Below are positions 26,920-35,398 of a DNA stretch of 64,000 nt, piece by piece. The notes under the pieces are model-generated. The model had not been told where the DNA came from, searched no databases, and saw only the letters and a list, made by a program, of their open reading frames with translations. A program made the position numbers and the translations under genes. This stretch comes from Pseudomonadota bacterium (lineage in GTDB: Bacteria; Pseudomonadota; Gammaproteobacteria; Burkholderiales; Thiobacillaceae), in the NCBI GenBank assembly GCA_021820845.1, contig JAKADC010000006.1, positions 62,001-126,000 of the forward strand. Direction: 5' to 3'. How positions within the stretch are numbered: position 1 is the first letter of the stretch; the number at the start of each line of letters is the position of its first letter.

Positions 26920-27365
26920 ACCTTGCCCTTTCTCCGCGCGTTGCCAACGTGGTTTCCCGCTTGCCCGTCGCGCCGCCCAGCCTCGCGTTCTGCGCCGTGG
27001 CCAACCGGCTGCTGTGGCCCGCGCTGCAAACGCTCGAGTGGCAGCCGCTGGTCGGCCGGCGCTACGCCATTCGCGTGAAGGACCTCGGCCTCAGCCTGCG
27101 CTTCACCGTGAAAGCGACGGGCTTCGCGCCGGACGGCGGGTCGCCCGACCTCACCATCAGCGCGACGGCCCGCGATTTTCTGCTGCTGCTCGGCCGCCGC
27201 GAAGACCCCGACACGCTTTTCTTCAGCCGCCGCCTGGTGAGCGAGGGCGACACCGAACTCGGCCTCATCGTCAAGAACCTGCTCGACGCCCTCGATCCCG
27301 AGGCAGTGCTGAACCGGCTTCCCGCGCCCCTGGCGCGGCTGGCGCAGCGCTTGATGGCGGCCTAG
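26913..27365 (+). CDS. ubiT: Ubiquinone anaerobic biosynthesis accessory factor UbiT (SCP2 domain)
   Basis: A 150-residue SCP2-domain protein: PSLAFCAVANRLLWPAL, then a lipid-binding core (GRRYAIRVKDLGLSLRF, DTLFFSRRLVSEGDTELGL) ending in the usual helix with LDPEAVLNRLP. UbiT holds the lipid intermediates for UbiU/UbiV. It completes the UbiT/U/V set and ends the operon; EamA converges 16 bp later. Confidence 0.92.
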   Translation: MLNLALSPRVANVVSRLPVAPPSLAFCAVANRLLWPALQTLEWQPLVGRRYAIRVKDLGLSLRFTVKATGFAPDGGSPDLTISATARDFLLLLGRREDPDTLFFSRRLVSEGDTELGLIVKNLLDALDPEAVLNRLPAPLARLAQRLMAA

Positions 27366-27381
27366 CCGCGGCCGGGCTGCC

Positions 27382-28290
27382 CTAGCGGACACGGGCAGGC
27401 TCGCGCCGGCTCGCTATCCAGCCGAGCAGCGAAAGGAGCGCAAGGCCGCCGCCGATCAGCCCGATGCCGGAAACCTCCGGCACGGTGAAAGCCTCCCCCA
27501 GCAGCAGGCGTGACGAGAGGATCGCCACGACCGGCGTGCCGAGCACTGAAAGGCTTGCCTCCCAGGCCGGGACGCGGTCGAGGATGTAGATCCACAGCCA
27601 CCAGCACAGCGCCGTGCTGCCGATCGCCATGAACGCCAGGATGCCCATGTAGTGCGGCGTCCAGTCGGTCGACCGCTCGGGCACCAGCACCGCCAGGATG
27701 ACCAGCGGCACCGAACCCAGCACCATCTGCCACGCCGTCAGGGCGAACAGATCGACTTCGCGGCGAGCCCGCAGGCGCTTGATCAGGATGGTCCCGATCG
27801 CCCACGAAAGGGCGGCCATGATTCCCAGGAACTTGCTGAAGAGGCTCGTGTGCATGTTCCATGGCTCGATGATGAGCATGAGTCCCGCGAGCGTGCTCGC
27901 CGCCGCGAACCATTGCGGGCCGCGAATGCGTTCGCCCAGCAGCGGCCACGCCATCAGCAGGGTCCAGATCGGCATGGTGAAGATCAGCACGGCGGTTTTC
28001 CCCGGACCGCCTTCGACCAGGGCCCAGGTCTGGAACGCCATGAATCCGGTCACCTGGGCGAGGCCGATGGCCAGCGTTTCCCACGGGGCGACGAGGGAAA
28101 CGCGCCGCCCCGAAAGCTTGAGGACTAGGAAAAGCGACAACGCGCCGCCGACGCAGCGTTCGGCGACGAAGGCGAAGGGCGGCGCGTAGGACAGCGCCTG
28201 TTTGGCGAGCACCCAGGTGTAGCCCCAGATGAGCGAGAGCACCACCAGCGCGATCGCCGGCGTCCAGCGATTGATCGGACTTGAAGGCAT
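27382..28290 (-). CDS. EamA/DMT-superfamily transporter
   Basis: A 302-residue inner-membrane protein with ten predicted helices in two EamA halves (LSLIWGYTWVLAKQAL; ALSWAIGTILIKR). Family members export amino acids or other metabolites; the substrate cannot be deduced. The start at 28290 directly precedes the first helix. Single gene, opposite to the ubi operon. Confidence 0.88.
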   Translation of the reverse strand: MPSSPINRWTPAIALVVLSLIWGYTWVLAKQALSYAPPFAFVAERCVGGALSLFLVLKLSGRRVSLVAPWETLAIGLAQVTGFMAFQTWALVEGGPGKTAVLIFTMPIWTLLMAWPLLGERIRGPQWFAAASTLAGLMLIIEPWNMHTSLFSKFLGIMAALSWAIGTILIKRLRARREVDLFALTAWQMVLGSVPLVILAVLVPERSTDWTPHYMGILAFMAIGSTALCWWLWIYILDRVPAWEASLSVLGTPVVAILSSRLLLGEAFTVPEVSGIGLIGGGLALLSLLGWIASRREPARVR

Positions 28291-28355
28291 CGAATCAGGG
28301 CTTCGGGGGAAATCGCGGCAACGGGCGGTTCGTGCCCGCCGCCGGGCATTCGTGC

Positions 28356-29600
28356 TCAGTCCGGCAGCGCAATCTTCTGGTTGACGCTGAACTGATAGTC
28401 GCGGAAGACATGCTCCGCGGTGAGCAAGCGGTAGCTGCCGTCCGTCGCGCGGCGCGTCGTGTCCTTCAGGCGCCAGGCGGTCTGGCCGCAGGTCCAGATG
28501 TCGAAGTTGCGCATGTGCGTGCACAGGCACGTCTTCTCCGTGACCTTCACCTTCTTCGCGTCCGGGTGCAGTTCCACCTGGCGGTTGTAGGCATCGATGT
28601 AGGCGCAGCGGCCGTTGGCGTCGAGCAGGTAGCCGTAGGCCTCGCAGTTGGGGCGGATGCCCGCGCCGATGCCGGGGCTGCCTTTCAGCATGCGCATCGG
28701 GTAGCCGGTCGGCGAGATCGTGTTGACCTCGATGTCGTCCTCGCTCGCCTTGAAGTATTCCTGCTTGACCTTGTCCGGGAGGCCGCATTCCTGGGTGACG
28801 GTGAAGCGCGTCGCCACCTGGACGGCCGCCGCGCCCTGTTCGAGGAAGGCCGAGGCATCGCTGCCGGTGAAGATGCCGCCGGCCGCGATCACCGGAATCT
28901 CGAGGTGCTCGGACTTGAGGTAGGCCAGCACTTCGGCGACCAGCGTTGCGAGATCGTATTTCGCCCAGTCCATGCCGAAGCCGAGGTGCCCGCCGGCGAG
29001 CGGGCCTTCCACCACGATGTAATCGGGCAGGCGTTGCAGGCGCGCGTTCTTGCGCAGGAACATCGCCAGCGCGCGCGGCGACGAAACGATGATGCCGAGC
29101 TTGGCGTCGCGGAAGCGCGGGTGATCCTCGATCAGCGCGAACGAGCCCAGATGCAGGCCGGCGGAAAGCGTGATGCCGTCGATGCCGGCATCGAGCGCGG
29201 CGGACAGGCGCATGCGCAGCGTCTCGCGCGGCGCGTTCATGGTCAGCTTCTCCATGCAGTTGATGAAGATCATGCCGTCGCCGCGCTTGGCCTCCATGGT
29301 CCGGCCGACGTGGTAGCGCGTGGCCTCCTCGAGCACCGCGAGGTTGAAGTGCACGCTGGACTTGTCGCTGCTGGCGGCGTTCGTCTTGTACTTCTTCAGT
29401 TTTTCGCTGACGAACTTGGTGTCGAAGCGCCGGTCGGACACGGTCTGCACCATGGCGTCGGAGATATGGCCGATGCCGCCGAGCCGTGCGACCTCGAGCG
29501 CCAGCTCGGCGGTTGAAATATCCACACCCATCCCGCCGATGACGATCGGCACCAGTTCCTTTCCGCCGAGTTGCAGGCGGAAATCATCCACGCGTTTCAT
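28356..29600 (-). CDS. NPD/nitronate monooxygenase-family flavoprotein, copy 2
   Basis: A 414-residue TIM-barrel flavoprotein: VIGGMGVDISTAELALEVA, VEGPLAGGHLGF, VIAAGGIFTGSDASAFLEQGAAAVQVATRF. The C-terminal 80 residues carry a conserved Cys-bearing extension (EKTCLCTHMRN, WTCGQTAWRLKD). It is a distant paralogue of the 22408 gene. The start MKRVDDF at 29600 has aagga upstream. A flavin-dependent oxidoreductase of unknown substrate. The gap 29601-29830 before the next promoter shows no gene. Confidence 0.82.
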   Translation of the reverse strand: MKRVDDFRLQLGGKELVPIVIGGMGVDISTAELALEVARLGGIGHISDAMVQTVSDRRFDTKFVSEKLKKYKTNAASSDKSSVHFNLAVLEEATRYHVGRTMEAKRGDGMIFINCMEKLTMNAPRETLRMRLSAALDAGIDGITLSAGLHLGSFALIEDHPRFRDAKLGIIVSSPRALAMFLRKNARLQRLPDYIVVEGPLAGGHLGFGMDWAKYDLATLVAEVLAYLKSEHLEIPVIAAGGIFTGSDASAFLEQGAAAVQVATRFTVTQECGLPDKVKQEYFKASEDDIEVNTISPTGYPMRMLKGSPGIGAGIRPNCEAYGYLLDANGRCAYIDAYNRQVELHPDAKKVKVTEKTCLCTHMRNFDIWTCGQTAWRLKDTTRRATDGSYRLLTAEHVFRDYQFSVNQKIALPD

Positions 29601-29830
29601 TCTGATCCTTGTTAATTGTCGTTGACAGGGCCGAGCCATGCTTGGCGCCCTGCGCCGTGCCCCGCATTGCATTCGGTAAGGCGCCCTGAAGCGCCCGGCA
29701 GGCCCGCCCGCTCGAGCGGGCGGCGATCGTTGCTTGATTTAGTGGAATTGTATCCGGACACCGCGCGGATGACATCGAATGGCGTGCCGCGACGCTTCGA
29801 AAAAGGGGGCGGACGAAGCCGGACGATCCG

Positions 29831-29859
29831 CTTGCGCTGAATCGCGGCATATATATAAT
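29831..29859 (+). promoter_or_regulatory. Sigma70 promoter of the cytochrome-FadL operon
   Basis: TTGCGC at 29831-29836, 17 bp, TATAAT at 29854-29859. The predicted start falls at the beginning of a 26-bp palindrome. Confidence 0.7.
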
Positions 29860-29865
29860 CAACCG

Positions 29866-29891
29866 AACACATGATCAATCGATCATGTGTT
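29866..29891. promoter_or_regulatory. 26-bp palindromic operator
   Basis: Perfect 10-bp arms AACACATGAT and ATCATGTGTT around caatcg, placed at the transcription start of the promoter above and 31 bp before the cytochrome gene. A repressor bound here would block the operon. The TetR-family gene at the end of the same gene run is the obvious candidate. Confidence 0.72.
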
Positions 29892-29922
29892 GTTTCTGCC
29901 CCATTCCGATTTTGGAGAACTC

Positions 29923-30519
29923 ATGAAGAACCCTCTGCTTATGTCCCTGATGCTTGCCTGCGGCCTTGTGTCGTCCGGTTTCGCGCTCGCAGGCTCGCCC
30001 GCGAACCCGACGCCGCCGCCGGCCGAGATGCAGCAAATGATGAAGATGTACACGCCCGAGCTGCGCCAGAAGGTGATGGCGCTGTCGCCCGAGACCAAGG
30101 CCACGCTCCAGAAGCTGCACGCCGGCCATACGCGACGCGCGAAGGAGACGACCCTGCGACAGGTCATGCAGGAAATCCTCTCCGAATACCAGAGCGTCGC
30201 CGCGGCACTGGCGACCGACAACGCGGAACAGGCGGCGGAAGCGGCGCGGCGGCTGGCCAACCACCGCATTCCCAAGGGCGGGCTGTTGCCGTACTTCCCG
30301 CTCGACAAGATCAACGACCGCGATCTGGCGGTGCTCCCGGCGATGAATGCGGTCGTCGAAGGCAGCGCCCTCAAGCTGGCGGACGCGGCGGACGCCGGCG
30401 ACCTGCGCGCGGCGGCGTCCCACATGAGCGACATCATGACCGGATGCGTGGCCTGCCATCAGAAGTTCCGCGGCACGCCCGGCATCTCGGCGAACCTGAT
30501 GACGCCGCTTCCCAGATAG
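29923..30519 (+). CDS. Periplasmic monohaem cytochrome c-type protein
   Basis: A 198-residue secreted protein: signal peptide to about residue 24, helical body, and one haem site CVACH near the C-terminus followed by QKFRG, the layout of cytochrome c-prime-like proteins. It may carry electrons or bind small ligands such as NO. The ribosome site is ggag. First gene of an operon with a FadL porin, 28 bp downstream. Confidence 0.78.
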   Translation: MKNPLLMSLMLACGLVSSGFALAGSPANPTPPPAEMQQMMKMYTPELRQKVMALSPETKATLQKLHAGHTRRAKETTLRQVMQEILSEYQSVAAALATDNAEQAAEAARRLANHRIPKGGLLPYFPLDKINDRDLAVLPAMNAVVEGSALKLADAADAGDLRAAASHMSDIMTGCVACHQKFRGTPGISANLMTPLPR

Positions 30520-30547
30520 ATCCACCCCTGATTGAGGAGACACGAAC

Positions 30548-31699
30548 ATGAAAAAACAACGCACCCTTGCGGCGACGGCCTCGGCGTTCGCTGCCTGTTT
30601 CACGTCCGGCGCCTATGCCACCAACGGCGACCAGATGATCGGTGTCACCGCGACCCAGTGGGGCATGGCCGGTGCCGTCGTCGCCGCCCCGCAGGATGCC
30701 GGCACGATCATGAGCAACCCGGCCGGCCTCGCCGAACTGGGCATGAAGGAAGTCCGCTTCGACATGGGCTTCGGCCTGCTCAATCCGCCCCGCAAGGCCA
30801 ACGGGACGGAGAGCGATTCCGACTATTACCTGATCCCGTCGGGCGCGGTCGCCTTCAACGTCGACGACCGCCTCTACCTCGGCATGGGCATGGCCGGCCT
30901 GTCGGGCATGGGCGTCGATTTCGCCGACATCATGGCCGCCGCCCCGGGCTCGCAGGCCGTGGTCACGACCAAGCAGTTCTACAAGATCGCGCCGGGCTTC
31001 GGCTACAAGATCAGCGACAAGCTGTCCGTCGGCGCCGCGCTCAATCTCGATTACCAGAGCCTCGCCATCCACAACAACAGCTTCACCCTGCCGCAGAACC
31101 AGGTCTACGGGCTGGGCGCGACCGCCGGCCTGATCTACAAGTTCGACGAGCGTTTGCAGCTGGGTGTGTCGTGGGTCAGCAAGCAGTACATGGACGAGTT
31201 CAGATGGAACACCACGGCTGGCGAATACACCATGACCATGGACGCGCCGCAGCAATTCGCCGTCGGCCTGGCGTTCAAGCCGCGCCCGGGCTGGCTGATC
31301 GAGGCCGACGTGAAGTACATCGGCTTCAGCGACGTCCTCGACCGGGTCGCGTTCCAGACGCCGGCCGGACCGACCACGATGAATTTCGGCTGGGACGACC
31401 AGATCGTGTACGCCATCGGGGTGCAGAAGGAGATCAACCCGAAGACCACGGTGCGCATGGGATTCAACTACGGCAAGTCGCCCATCGGCCCGGAAGACGT
31501 CAACAGCAACATCGGCTCGCTGGCCGTGACCGAGAAGCACCTTTCGATCGGCATGACGCGCAAGCTGAGCGACAAGGTATCGGCTTCGCTTTCCTACATG
31601 CACGCCTTCCACAACAGCGTCACCTCGAACGTGGCGCCCTACAACACGATCGAGCTTGAGCAGAACATCGCCAACGTTCAGATCAGCTATCTGTTCTAA
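30548..31699 (+). CDS. FadL/OmpP1-family outer-membrane transporter
   Basis: A 383-residue beta-barrel precursor: signal peptide cut near AYA-TN, the family N-terminal hatch region (GAVVAAPQDAGTIMSNPAGLAEL), alternating beta strands and a final aromatic LF at the C-terminus. FadL proteins pass hydrophobic compounds such as fatty acids or aromatics across the outer membrane. It sits between the cytochrome and a DUF2892 gene. Confidence 0.88.
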   Translation: MKKQRTLAATASAFAACFTSGAYATNGDQMIGVTATQWGMAGAVVAAPQDAGTIMSNPAGLAELGMKEVRFDMGFGLLNPPRKANGTESDSDYYLIPSGAVAFNVDDRLYLGMGMAGLSGMGVDFADIMAAAPGSQAVVTTKQFYKIAPGFGYKISDKLSVGAALNLDYQSLAIHNNSFTLPQNQVYGLGATAGLIYKFDERLQLGVSWVSKQYMDEFRWNTTAGEYTMTMDAPQQFAVGLAFKPRPGWLIEADVKYIGFSDVLDRVAFQTPAGPTTMNFGWDDQIVYAIGVQKEINPKTTVRMGFNYGKSPIGPEDVNSNIGSLAVTEKHLSIGMTRKLSDKVSASLSYMHAFHNSVTSNVAPYNTIELEQNIANVQISYLF

Positions 31700-31711
31700 A
31701 AGGAGAATCTC

Positions 31712-31915
31712 ATGACCGTAGACCGCATCGTTCACCTCGTGGCGGGCCTGGTGGTGCTGATCAGCATCGCCCTGGCCCATTTCGTCAATCCCGCGTGGCT
31801 CTGGCTCACGACGCTCGTCGGCGTCAATCTGGCGCAAAGCGGCGTGACCGGCTTCTGCCCGCTGGCCTTCATGCTCAAGCGGACCGGCGTCAAGGAAGGC
31901 AGCTGCTGTTCCTGA
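31712..31915 (+). CDS. DUF2892 (YgaP-like) small membrane protein
   Basis: A 67-residue protein with two membrane helices (HLVAGLVVLISIALAHF; LWLTTLVGVNLAQSGVTGF) and the typical GFCPLAFMLKRTG motif, ending GSCCS. This is the YgaP membrane module without rhodanese. The ribosome site aaggag is 7 nt upstream. Its exposed cysteine pairs suggest metal or sulfur handling; the function is unknown. Confidence 0.85.
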   Translation: MTVDRIVHLVAGLVVLISIALAHFVNPAWLWLTTLVGVNLAQSGVTGFCPLAFMLKRTGVKEGSCCS

Positions 31916-31988
31916 GGACGCCGCGAGGCAGCACTTTTGGGCGGCGGCGCGGCGCGCTGCCGTCCCCAACCCGACGGTTGCTGGCAGA

Positions 31989-32657
31989 ATGCGTCTGGCT
32001 GGACGCTCGCCGAATGTTCATCTGCTGGAATTGCCCTGGGCAACACACACCGTGGCCGTAAAGAAACGAAAGACCGCCGAAGTCCGCCGCCATGACATCG
32101 TCGAGGCGGCCATGGAAATCATTCGCCATGAAGGCGTCGCCAGCCTCACCACGCGCTCGCTCTCCAAGGCCGTCGGCATCGCGCAGCCGACTCTGTTCCT
32201 GCACTTCGGCAACAAGAGCCATGTCCTGGTCGCGCTGGTCGACACCATCCAGGCGCGGCTGCAGAAGGAGATGGCCGATCTCGGCCTCGACCGGATGAGG
32301 CCGCTCGAACGGCTGCAGGCCGTCATCCGCGCCCACTTGAACTTCATCCAGCAGCAGCCCGGGATTCCGCGCCTGCTGTTTTCGGAAGAACTGCAAAGCG
32401 GCGACCCGATATTCCGCGACCGGATGAACGAGCTGGTGCGCTATTTTCTTCAATTCATCGCCGGGCTGATCAGCGCGGCGCAGGAAGCCGGGGAAATCCG
32501 TGCGGACGTCGTTCCCCAGCAGAACGCCTGCATCCTGATCGCGGCCGTCCAGGGGCTGGCCTTCCGCTGGGTGTTGTCGGACAACCGCTTCGTCCTCGCG
32601 GAACAGGCTGACGCCGTCATCTCGGCGCTGATCTCGGGCTGGGCCCCGCGGGATTAG
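31989..32657 (+). CDS. TetR/AcrR-family transcriptional regulator
   Basis: A 222-residue regulator with the helix-turn-helix LTTRSLSKAVGIAQPTLFLHF and an all-helical ligand domain. The N-terminus is uncertain: ATG 31989 lacks a clear ribosome site, and a GTG at 32052 just before KKRKTAEVRRHDIVEAA would fit the family length better. It lies 73 bp after the DUF2892 gene and probably acts on the palindrome at 29866. Confidence 0.85.
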   Translation: MRLAGRSPNVHLLELPWATHTVAVKKRKTAEVRRHDIVEAAMEIIRHEGVASLTTRSLSKAVGIAQPTLFLHFGNKSHVLVALVDTIQARLQKEMADLGLDRMRPLERLQAVIRAHLNFIQQQPGIPRLLFSEELQSGDPIFRDRMNELVRYFLQFIAGLISAAQEAGEIRADVVPQQNACILIAAVQGLAFRWVLSDNRFVLAEQADAVISALISGWAPRD

Positions 32658-33310
32658 GGCCGGGCCGTCTGCGCGGCCGGAGGCCGGATGCTGCCGGCGG
32701 ACGCCTCGTCCCGGCAGACGACCAGGGCCGGGTCGGCGCCGTGGTCGATCAGGATGCGTTTGACCCGCAGCTGCCACAGGCGGCCGAAAGTCTCTCGCTC
32801 CGCGTCGCTGGCCGTTCCACCGAGCACCTTGGGCATCAGCGCCTGCAGTTCCGGCGGCGAGGGGACGATTTCGGGATGGTAGGCGACCGCGACGCTGGCG
32901 CCCGTGTCGAGCCGGGTGAAGCGAACCTCGGCGCCGGTTCCGGACGCGAACGCCAGCAGGTTGCGGCGGCTGAAACGTCCCGCGAGGCCCTTGAAACCGC
33001 CTTCTCCCGCCGCCCCGGTCAGCATTCCGATCACGGCTGCGATGACGCCGGTGACACCCTCAGCCTGGGGCGTGCCGAGGTCGACCCGCACGCCGCCGCG
33101 CTCCGCGATCGCGCCCGGATAGAGCCGGTCGAGCGCCTTCAGCGTCATCAGGTAGGCGCCCGCGACCGTGGGACAGGAATGCCCGGCGAGTTTGACCACG
33201 TCGAGGTAGCCGTACTCGATGCGGCCACCGCCGGCAGCGCCGAGAAATTCGGCAAGCGGGTCGTACAGGGTGATGCGGGCGACGGCATCGAAAAAGGCGG
33301 GATGGCTCAT
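32654..33310 (-). CDS. FmdE-family protein (formylmethanofuran dehydrogenase subunit E-like)
   Basis: A 218-residue protein with the FmdE core YLDVVKLAGHSCPTVAGAYL, including the conserved His and Cys. The family name comes from methanogens, but no methanofuran genes are present, so the role must differ; bacterial relatives lie beside denitrification and NO genes. It is the last gene of the DUF2249 - NnrS-like - FmdE cassette, joined to the previous gene by an ATGA overlap. Confidence 0.75.
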   Translation of the reverse strand: MSHPAFFDAVARITLYDPLAEFLGAAGGGRIEYGYLDVVKLAGHSCPTVAGAYLMTLKALDRLYPGAIAERGGVRVDLGTPQAEGVTGVIAAVIGMLTGAAGEGGFKGLAGRFSRRNLLAFASGTGAEVRFTRLDTGASVAVAYHPEIVPSPPELQALMPKVLGGTASDAERETFGRLWQLRVKRILIDHGADPALVVCRDEASAGSIRPPAAQTARP

Positions 33311-34434
33311 GGTGTGTGCTCCTTCTGCAAAATCGTGGCGTGGACCAGGGCTGCGACGGCCTGCACGATGAACCATAGCAAGGTCGCCGCGCCGAGCAGC
33401 AGGCCCCATTCGCGTCCGGTTCCCGCCACGGCGCCGCCGATGCAGAACAGCACGGCGCGGACGCCGCCATAGCGGCCGAGCGCGCCGCGCAGGCGCGCGT
33501 GCCAGGCGTTTTGGACGCCGGGACGCAGCCAGACCGGCAAGAGCTGGCTGGCCGCGCCGGTGACCAGCGGCGGCAGGAAGCCGGCGACGTAGATCCACAC
33601 GGGTACCAGACCGACAGGGGAGAGCGCGGCCGCGCCGTAAAGCAGGCTGAGGACGAATCCGGCGAGCGCGGCGGCGAGCAACGGGGCCGCGCCGTGCAAC
33701 CTGAAGACCTCGGTCCGATAAAGCCGCAGCCAGTTCGCTGCAAGGCGCACCGGCGGGATCGCCCACAAGACGGCCCCGACGGCGGCGAGCGGAGCGAACC
33801 ATGCGGCTCCGGCCGCGACCAGCAGGGTGCCGGCGACGGCGAGCGGAAAATCGCGACGGAGTCGCAGGGCCGCGCCCGGATCCGGCTTGCCGGTGACCGT
33901 GGGCATCAACACCGTGAGGGTGCCGAAGGCAGTCATTCCGATGAATCCGAGCGTGTTGAGATGAAGATGCAGGCGCCGCAGGGCCGGCCACTGCTCCGGC
34001 CAGACGGCGCTCGCGAGGATCGCGAGCAGGGCGAACACGAGACACGCCAGCGCAGCCTGGTACCACGCGAGGCCGGGGTGCGGCCGCCCGAGCATGCCGA
34101 TGCGACGCCGCCAGCTCCAGGCCAGCAACGCGGCGGCAGCCGTCGCCGCGACGAATGCGCCCGCGTGACGTCCCCAGGGCATGCCGGGAAGGCTGAGCGC
34201 GGCGACGACCAGAACGCCGCCTGCGAGCGCCAGAACGGGAACCGCGCCCAAGCGGGCGGGCGCGCCGCGCGTGCGCGTCAGCACCGGAATGAAGTGGCCC
34301 ATGGCGCCGAATATCAGCGGCATGGCGCCAACGGCTAGGATCAGATGGAGGACGCTCGCGCGTCCGGCGGCGGGCGAACCGAGGAGCGCGGCGGTGAATG
34401 CCGCCAGGGCGATGAATACCAGCGCCGGCAGCAC
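33307..34434 (-). CDS. NnrS-like multi-spanning membrane protein, cassette 1
   Basis: A 375-residue protein with about eleven hydrophobic helices and His-bearing segments such as FGAMGHFIPVLTR and LHLHLNTLGFIGM, as in NnrS and related haem-copper proteins that protect against nitrosative stress. The start is best read as GTG 34434, 8 bp after the DUF2249 stop. A longer upstream frame is an artefact of the opposite region. A larger relative is in cassette 2 at 36396. Confidence 0.7.
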   Translation of the reverse strand: MLPALVFIALAAFTAALLGSPAAGRASVLHLILAVGAMPLIFGAMGHFIPVLTRTRGAPARLGAVPVLALAGGVLVVAALSLPGMPWGRHAGAFVAATAAAALLAWSWRRRIGMLGRPHPGLAWYQAALACLVFALLAILASAVWPEQWPALRRLHLHLNTLGFIGMTAFGTLTVLMPTVTGKPDPGAALRLRRDFPLAVAGTLLVAAGAAWFAPLAAVGAVLWAIPPVRLAANWLRLYRTEVFRLHGAAPLLAAALAGFVLSLLYGAAALSPVGLVPVWIYVAGFLPPLVTGAASQLLPVWLRPGVQNAWHARLRGALGRYGGVRAVLFCIGGAVAGTGREWGLLLGAATLLWFIVQAVAALVHATILQKEHTP

Positions 34435-34442
34435 CGCGCGAC

Positions 34443-34697
34443 TCAGTTGCGGATGAAGTCGATCACGATTTCGCCCGGTTCGCGGCGCAGGTACTGGATT
34501 TCGACCACTTCGCCGTAGCGATTGCGGAGCTGGTCGAGCAGCGGCAGCGGGTCGTGATCGTTGACGAAGCGCATCCGCTCGCCCGGGGTCAGCGCGTCGA
34601 GCGCGCCGAAGATGGCCGCGTGGCGGAAACGCTTGGCGATTCCACGTGCGTCGAACGGATAGACCTGGTCCTGGCGAAGGTGAAGGTGGGCAGTCAT
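34443..34697 (-). CDS. DUF2249-domain protein, cassette 1
   Basis: An 84-residue protein of the SirA-like DUF2249 fold (FDARGIAKRFRHAAIFGALDAL, GERMRFVNDHDPLPLL). DUF2249 proteins often accompany hemerythrins and NO-related enzymes. First gene of a cassette with an NnrS-like protein and FmdE. An NsrR-like palindrome lies 16 bp upstream of the start. Confidence 0.85.
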   Translation of the reverse strand: MTAHLHLRQDQVYPFDARGIAKRFRHAAIFGALDALTPGERMRFVNDHDPLPLLDQLRNRYGEVVEIQYLRREPGEIVIDFIRN

Positions 34698-34712
34698 GGC
34701 GAGCGTCCTTTA

Positions 34713-34735
34713 AAGAAGTAAATGGAATACATATT
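34713..34735 (-). promoter_or_regulatory. NsrR-like operator upstream of cassette 1
   Basis: On the minus strand AATATGTATTC, one base, then ATTTACTTCTT. Compared with the enterobacterial NsrR consensus (half site AAGATGYATTT and its complement) I count 17 of 22 matches. It directly follows a TATAAT (34738-34733) and precedes the DUF2249 start by 16 bp, ideal for NO-relieved repression. Confidence 0.5.
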
Positions 34736-34838
34736 ATAAACACAGGACACGCATTGTGTGTCTCAACTTTTTTACGCGACGCATTTTTCGTGACGCGGCG
34801 CCCCGCGAGCGACGTCCGAAACTCGCCGCTGCTGCCCG

Positions 34839-35264
34839 CTAAGGTTTGTCGGGATCCAGCTCGTCCGCGCCGGGCACGCGGAAGATGCCTTGCAGGCGGA
34901 GCAGTTCCTCGCGGTGCTGGGCCACCAGCTCGTCGAGCAGCGCGCTTCCCTCGCGCGTCAGATGCACCTCCACCGAGCGGCGGTCCGCGCGTCCGGTACG
35001 GCGCTTCACCAGCCCCAGCTTCTCGCATCGCGAGATCAGCGACACGGCCCCGTGATGGTGCGCCTGAAGCCGCTCCGCCAGCTCGCCGACGGTCGCCCAT
35101 TCGCGGCCGGGAAATCCGCGTATGTGCAGCAGCAGCTGATATTGAAGGTGGGTGATGCCGTGCTCGTGCGTCACTTCTTCGCTGAAGCGCAGGAAGCGGC
35201 GGAGCTGGTAACGGAACTGGGAAAGCGCTTCGATTTCCTTCTTGCTCAGGCGGGTGGCTGTCAT
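34839..35264 (-). CDS. MarR-family transcriptional regulator
   Basis: A 141-residue winged-helix protein with ITHLQYQLLLHIRGFPGREW, recognition helix AERLQAHHHGAVSLISRC, wing KRRTGRADRRSVEVHLT. It is divergent from the yip1-dsrC pair, and a perfect 29-bp palindrome lies between them, so it likely represses itself and those genes. Ligand unknown. The 34736-34838 gap upstream of DUF2249 shows no gene. Confidence 0.88.
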   Translation of the reverse strand: MTATRLSKKEIEALSQFRYQLRRFLRFSEEVTHEHGITHLQYQLLLHIRGFPGREWATVGELAERLQAHHHGAVSLISRCEKLGLVKRRTGRADRRSVEVHLTREGSALLDELVAQHREELLRLQGIFRVPGADELDPDKP

Positions 35265-35288
35265 TTTCTTGATTCGGGAGAGGTACTG

Positions 35289-35317
35289 GACTTTATATCA
35301 CAGTATGATATAAAGTC
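35289..35317. promoter_or_regulatory. Perfect 12-bp-arm palindrome between marR and yip1
   Basis: GACTTTATATCA, five bases, TGATATAAAGTC. It lies 25 bp upstream of the MarR start and 82 bp upstream of the yip1 start, and its TTATAT/TATAAA cores can serve as -10 boxes in both directions. This is the expected form of a MarR operator. Confidence 0.75.
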
Positions 35318-35398
35318 ATCGTGGTCGCCCCGCCGGGAATCGTCGAGGTCTGGTCGGGGCGGCGCGGTTGCAACATGGATTCCGAGAGGAGAGTTCGC

